This document shows positions 26,573-28,960 of a stretch of 28,960 nucleotides of DNA, piece after piece. The stretch comes from Vibrio sp. 10N.286.49.B1 (lineage in GTDB: Bacteria; Pseudomonadota; Gammaproteobacteria; Enterobacterales; Vibrionaceae): contig NZ_MCUW01000002.1 of assembly GCF_002873335.1 (NCBI RefSeq), forward strand, positions 1 to 28,960, read 5' to 3'. Made by a program: the position numbers and the translations under genes. The number at the start of each line of letters is the position of its first letter. The first letter of the stretch is position 1. Under the pieces are notes generated by a model. The model did not search any database. It saw nothing but the letters and a program-made list of their open reading frames with translations, and had not been told where the DNA came from.

Positions 26573-26600
26573 TTCGTCATCCCTGCGCAGGAATGACGAA
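26573..26600. repeat. 28-bp palindromic repeat, full copy
   Basis: TTCGTCAT and ATGACGAA flank the self-complementary core CCTGCGCAGG, with one C/A mismatch on each side: an almost perfect 28-base palindrome. A 16-base exact match to its left half occurs at 5412-5427. It looks like a dispersed intergenic palindrome of the REP kind. Confidence 0.75.
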
Positions 26601-26706
26601 TTAAAGCTAGTGGCAACTCAAAGCGAGCAACGAATCAAAGCCGGTTGCGACCGGAAGAGGAGAGCGATAATTTAGTTCGTAATAATTAGCGCTGTCACTT
26701 AGTGGT

Positions 26707-27222
26707 TTACTCTTCCACGTCTTTTTCGTCTATCTCTAAATTCACATCAAGTGGTTCTTGAGACAGGATAATACCCGTGTTATCGGCATACACATAATCT
26801 TCAGGTAGGAAGGTGACCCCGCCAAAGTTGACCGGCACATCCACTTCGCCAATTTCGCTCTGTGCTGCACCGACAGGGATAGAAGCCAAGGCTTGGATGC
26901 CAATGTTCATTTCTTCTAGTTCATCCACCTCACGTACGCAGCCGTACACGATGATGCCTTCCCATTCATTATCTTCAGCCAGCGCCGCAATTTCTGCATC
27001 AATGAGTGCTTTACGCAGTGAACCACCACCATCGATGAGTAGAATTCGACCCATGCCATCTTGCTCGAGAATGTCTCTAATGACGCCATTGTCCTCAAAA
27101 CATTTCACTGAGGTTACTTGGCCAGCAAAGGAGGCGCGCCCGCCAAAGTTGCTGAACATCGGCTCGACCACGTCGACTTGGTCTAGGTAGATATCACATA
27201 GTGCTGAAGTACTGTATTCCAT
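26707..27222 (-). CDS. rraA: Ribonuclease E activity regulator RraA
   Basis: A trimeric cytoplasmic protein that in Escherichia coli binds RNase E and degradosome helicases and lowers RNase E activity. The 171-residue protein follows the family closely from its first residues ([14 protein letters not shown]), through [14 protein letters not shown] near 82-95 and [21 protein letters not shown] near 112-132. It has a slightly longer acidic tail (DEKDVEE) than the roughly 161-residue E. coli protein. It lies 78 bases downstream of menA on the same strand, the order known from enterobacteria, and may be co-transcribed with it. Confidence 0.95.
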   Translation of the reverse strand: MEYSTSALCDIYLDQVDVVEPMFSNFGGRASFAGQVTSVKCFEDNGVIRDILEQDGMGRILLIDGGGSLRKALIDAEIAALAEDNEWEGIIVYGCVREVDELEEMNIGIQALASIPVGAAQSEIGEVDVPVNFGGVTFLPEDYVYADNTGIILSQEPLDVNLEIDEKDVEE

Positions 27223-27300
27223 GGCGATTCTTCTGTTCAGTTAGCAAAGGTATGTTTCGAGTATATCGGTTGACTAAGTCAATGCAATGACAAGGCTCAA

Positions 27301-28218
27301 TTAAGTCATCAGAGTTTGAGCTATAACCACCCCAGAAAACAAGATATTAGTAACGAGTGAGCACTTCACGACTATCGGCATCATTGGTGCAATTTGTGCC
27401 GCTGCGGTGGTATGCCATACGGCAGAGGCGTGACGCCATATTACGATCAGGCTTAAAACAAATGGCAAGCTCACCCAAAGTGGTGCGGACTGAGCGGCGA
27501 GGTAAATGGCAAAACAAGCTACGGCGGTAACAAGTAGCAGGGTGTGATAGGTTTTGGCTCGCTGTGCTCCCAACCGAACGACGACCGTGCGTTTACCGCA
27601 GGCACTATCGTTATCAATGTCTCGCATGTTGTTGACGTTGAGTACGGCCACGGCTAGTAAGCCACATCCTATTGCTGGTAATGCTAACAGTGAGTCGATG
27701 TGCCCAGTATGCAGAAAGTAGGTACCTGAAACACCTAATAAGCCAAAAAAGATGAACACAGAGATGTCCCCTAGGCCGACATAGCCATAAGGTTTTTTAC
27801 CGACGGTGTAGGCAATCGCCGCAACGATGGCGAGCACGCCAAGCCCAATAAAAGCAAGGATGTTCTGTAGTGAGTCTAGCGCGTGGAAGATCAATCCTAA
27901 CCCTGCCAGTACCGTCAGGATAATATTAAAACCGATCGCTTTTTTCATTTCAGCTTGCGACACCTCACCTGACTGAATCGCGCGCATTGGACCTAGGCGG
28001 TTGTCATTGTCTGTGCCTTTTATCGCATCACCATAGTCGTTCGCTAAGTTTGATAAGATTTGCAGCAACGTAGCCGTGATGAGCGCGAGCAACGCGACAC
28101 TCCATGACATCGCCCCTTTTGAAAAGGCGAGCGCACTCCCTGTGACAATAGAGACAAGTGCAAGTGGCAAGGTTTTCGGTCTGGCGGCATCAAGCCAGAT
28201 ACGGATGGAATGATTCAT
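27301..28218 (-). CDS. menA: 1,4-dihydroxy-2-naphthoate polyprenyltransferase
   Basis: An inner-membrane UbiA-family prenyltransferase that attaches the polyprenyl tail to 1,4-dihydroxy-2-naphthoate to form demethylmenaquinone. The 305-residue protein has about nine hydrophobic spans and both aspartate-rich motifs: NDYGD at 60-64 followed by KGTDNDNR, and NNMRDIDND at 196-204. Its N-terminal WLDAARPKTLPL is characteristic of MenA. ATG 28218 gives the normal start. The menA-rraA order suggests a conserved backbone location that borders the polysaccharide region on its right. Confidence 0.96.
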   Translation of the reverse strand: MNHSIRIWLDAARPKTLPLALVSIVTGSALAFSKGAMSWSVALLALITATLLQILSNLANDYGDAIKGTDNDNRLGPMRAIQSGEVSQAEMKKAIGFNIILTVLAGLGLIFHALDSLQNILAFIGLGVLAIVAAIAYTVGKKPYGYVGLGDISVFIFFGLLGVSGTYFLHTGHIDSLLALPAIGCGLLAVAVLNVNNMRDIDNDSACGKRTVVVRLGAQRAKTYHTLLLVTAVACFAIYLAAQSAPLWVSLPFVLSLIVIWRHASAVWHTTAAAQIAPMMPIVVKCSLVTNILFSGVVIAQTLMT

Positions 28219-28412
28219 GAGCGACTTATAGATTAACAGTTTGACTTAGTATAGGGGAAAAACCCTCGCACCTAAATACGCATAAAAGCTAAGGTTATAA
28301 GTATGAAAATAGTATGGTTTTAACAGTGACGTGAAGTGCCCCGAGATTTTGCTATTTGAATGTGGTTAGCATGGTGTTGAGTCAACGATGTCAGTGAAAT
28401 AAGAGAATAAAA
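28219..28412. other. Divergent intergenic region
   Basis: About 190 AT-rich bases between divergently read menA and the GIY-YIG gene. It must hold the promoters of both, but no clear box pair or hairpin stands out. Confidence 0.4.
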
Positions 28413-28703
28413 ATGACTATAAAACCATGCGTGTACATTACAACGTCAAAAGCACACAGCGTAATTTATATTGGTGTCACATCCAATTTGCCACAACGAA
28501 TCTGGAAGCACAAACAGGGAATCACCGGCGGTTTTGTTAAAAAATACAACGTGAATCTATTGGTCCATTATGAGCTCTTTGAGAATATGGAAGAGGCGAT
28601 TTCTAGAGAAAAACAGTTAAAAAACTGGGAGAGAGCCTGGAAGAACCAACTCGTAACCAGCAATAACCCTGATTGGAGGGATTTGAGTCAGAACTTGGAG
28701 TGA
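28413..28703 (+). CDS. GIY-YIG domain protein (UPF0213/YhbQ-like)
   Basis: A 96-residue single-domain GIY-YIG nuclease-superfamily protein. The hallmark appears as VYITTS at 7-12 and YIGVTSNLPQRIWKHK at 19-34, with Tyr19 and the catalytic Arg29; a Glu in SREKQLKNW near 64-72 is the likely metal ligand. Small free-standing members of this group occur in many bacterial chromosomes, mostly of unknown role, and they are not necessarily mobile-intron endonucleases. No intron or inserted element is seen next to it. The ribosome binding site is weak (AAGAGAA before ATG 28413). Confidence 0.88.
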   Translation: MTIKPCVYITTSKAHSVIYIGVTSNLPQRIWKHKQGITGGFVKKYNVNLLVHYELFENMEEAISREKQLKNWERAWKNQLVTSNNPDWRDLSQNLE

Positions 28704-28779
28704 TGGTGTTGTGAGGCTTTTGTAGTCTCACATATCATAATTCATAGATTCATAGTCTATGGCTTACATCTCACCCCAG

Positions 28780-28825
28780 CGTCATCTTCACGAAAGTGAA
28801 GATCTTCTTCCACAAGTGACTCGCT
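28780..28825. repeat. Hairpin repeat, copy 1
   Basis: A 46-base unit beginning CGTCATCTTCACGAAAG and ending CACAAGTGACTCGCT. Its core ATCTTCAC-GAAA-GTGAAGAT is an eight-pair hairpin with a GAAA tetraloop. It differs from copy 2 at a single position. It looks like a REP-type intergenic repeat. Confidence 0.85.
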
Positions 28826-28914
28826 CAATTGGTCGCAATTATAAACGCGCGATGAGTGCAGAGTTCACGGCAGGTGAGTTACTCACGGCAGAATATCTCC
28901 TCCCTACCTCCCAC

Positions 28915-28960
28915 CGTCATCTTCACGAAAGTGAAGATCTTCCTCCACAAGTGACTCGCT
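28915..28960. repeat. Hairpin repeat, copy 2 (at window edge)
   Basis: The same 46-base unit in direct orientation, 135 bases to the right of copy 1, with one T-to-C difference (CTTCCT for CTTCTT). The window ends at its last base, so the repeat array may continue. Confidence 0.85.

Larger units (their letters stand above)
28759..28960 (+). other. Open frame through the right-edge hairpin repeats, incomplete at window end
   Basis: A frame from ATG 28759 stays open for 67 codons to the window edge. It passes through both copies of the hairpin repeat in the same phase, since their spacing of 135 bases is divisible by three. There is no ribosome binding site, and repeat-derived frames of this kind are often non-coding, so it is recorded as an open stretch and not as a confirmed gene. 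Confidence 0.2.

Noticed and set aside
26813..27190. Plus-strand open frame opposite rraA
   Set aside because: Low-complexity Ser/Pro/Met-rich shadow of a well-conserved gene.
28413..28703. GIY-YIG protein as evidence for a mobile intron or homing element
   Set aside because: It is the small free-standing form common in chromosomes, and no intron, transposase or interrupted gene lies beside it.
1..28960. Insertion sequences, transposases, tRNA, rRNA, CRISPR or prophage genes
   Set aside because: None were recognised on either strand; apart from the AT-rich cassette and short repeats there is no mobile-element signature.

Overview
The window reads as a chromosomal segment of a gamma-proteobacterium, most likely a Vibrio or close relative. 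Supporting signs are a homologue of rjg (the beta-CASP gene that borders the O-antigen region in Vibrio cholerae), the menA-rraA pair in its usual order, an RfaH-type ops/JUMPstart element, and short palindromic repeats of a style common in vibrios. This is inference from gene content; no 16S or tRNA gene is present.

Region 1 (1-5300) holds mostly minus-strand housekeeping and orphan genes: two tandem wecA-type polyprenyl-phosphate GlcNAc-1-phosphate transferases, a plus-strand alpha/beta hydrolase, a small two-helix membrane protein and a small hypothetical protein. Eight perfect AGTTTT hexamers lie just upstream of one wecA copy. Region 2 (5300-7290) holds a repeat-bearing, G-rich intergenic stretch, the rjg-like beta-CASP gene, and a leader with a perfect ops element.

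Region 3 (7294-26523) is one long plus-strand surface-polysaccharide operon of about 19 kb closed by a strong symmetric terminator. It is a mosaic. The rmlBADC block (dTDP-L-rhamnose) and the distal block (PglA-like glycosyltransferase, WbpV-like reductase, PglC-like initiating transferase, WbpM-like dehydratase, ugd) have ordinary composition. The centre (about 10790-16700) is clearly AT-rich and holds serotype-type genes: a UDP-GlcA 4-epimerase, a CapK/PaaK-like adenylate-forming enzyme, a glycosyltransferase, Wzx and an acyltransferase-3. A following block holds an asparagine-synthase-like amidotransferase that appears C-terminally shortened, plus two GT4 glycosyltransferases. Read together, the genes predict a repeat unit started with a 2-acetamido-2,6-dideoxy sugar phosphate (QuiNAc-type), extended by four GT4 enzymes, containing L-rhamnose and a GlcA/GalA residue that may be amidated, with O-acylation and possibly another acyl or amino-acid decoration. 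No recognisable Wzy polymerase or Wzz is in the window.

Region 4 (26470-28960) returns to backbone: a palindromic repeat, rraA and menA on the minus strand, a GIY-YIG protein, and at the right edge two copies of a hairpin repeat 135 bp apart lying in an open frame that runs off the window.
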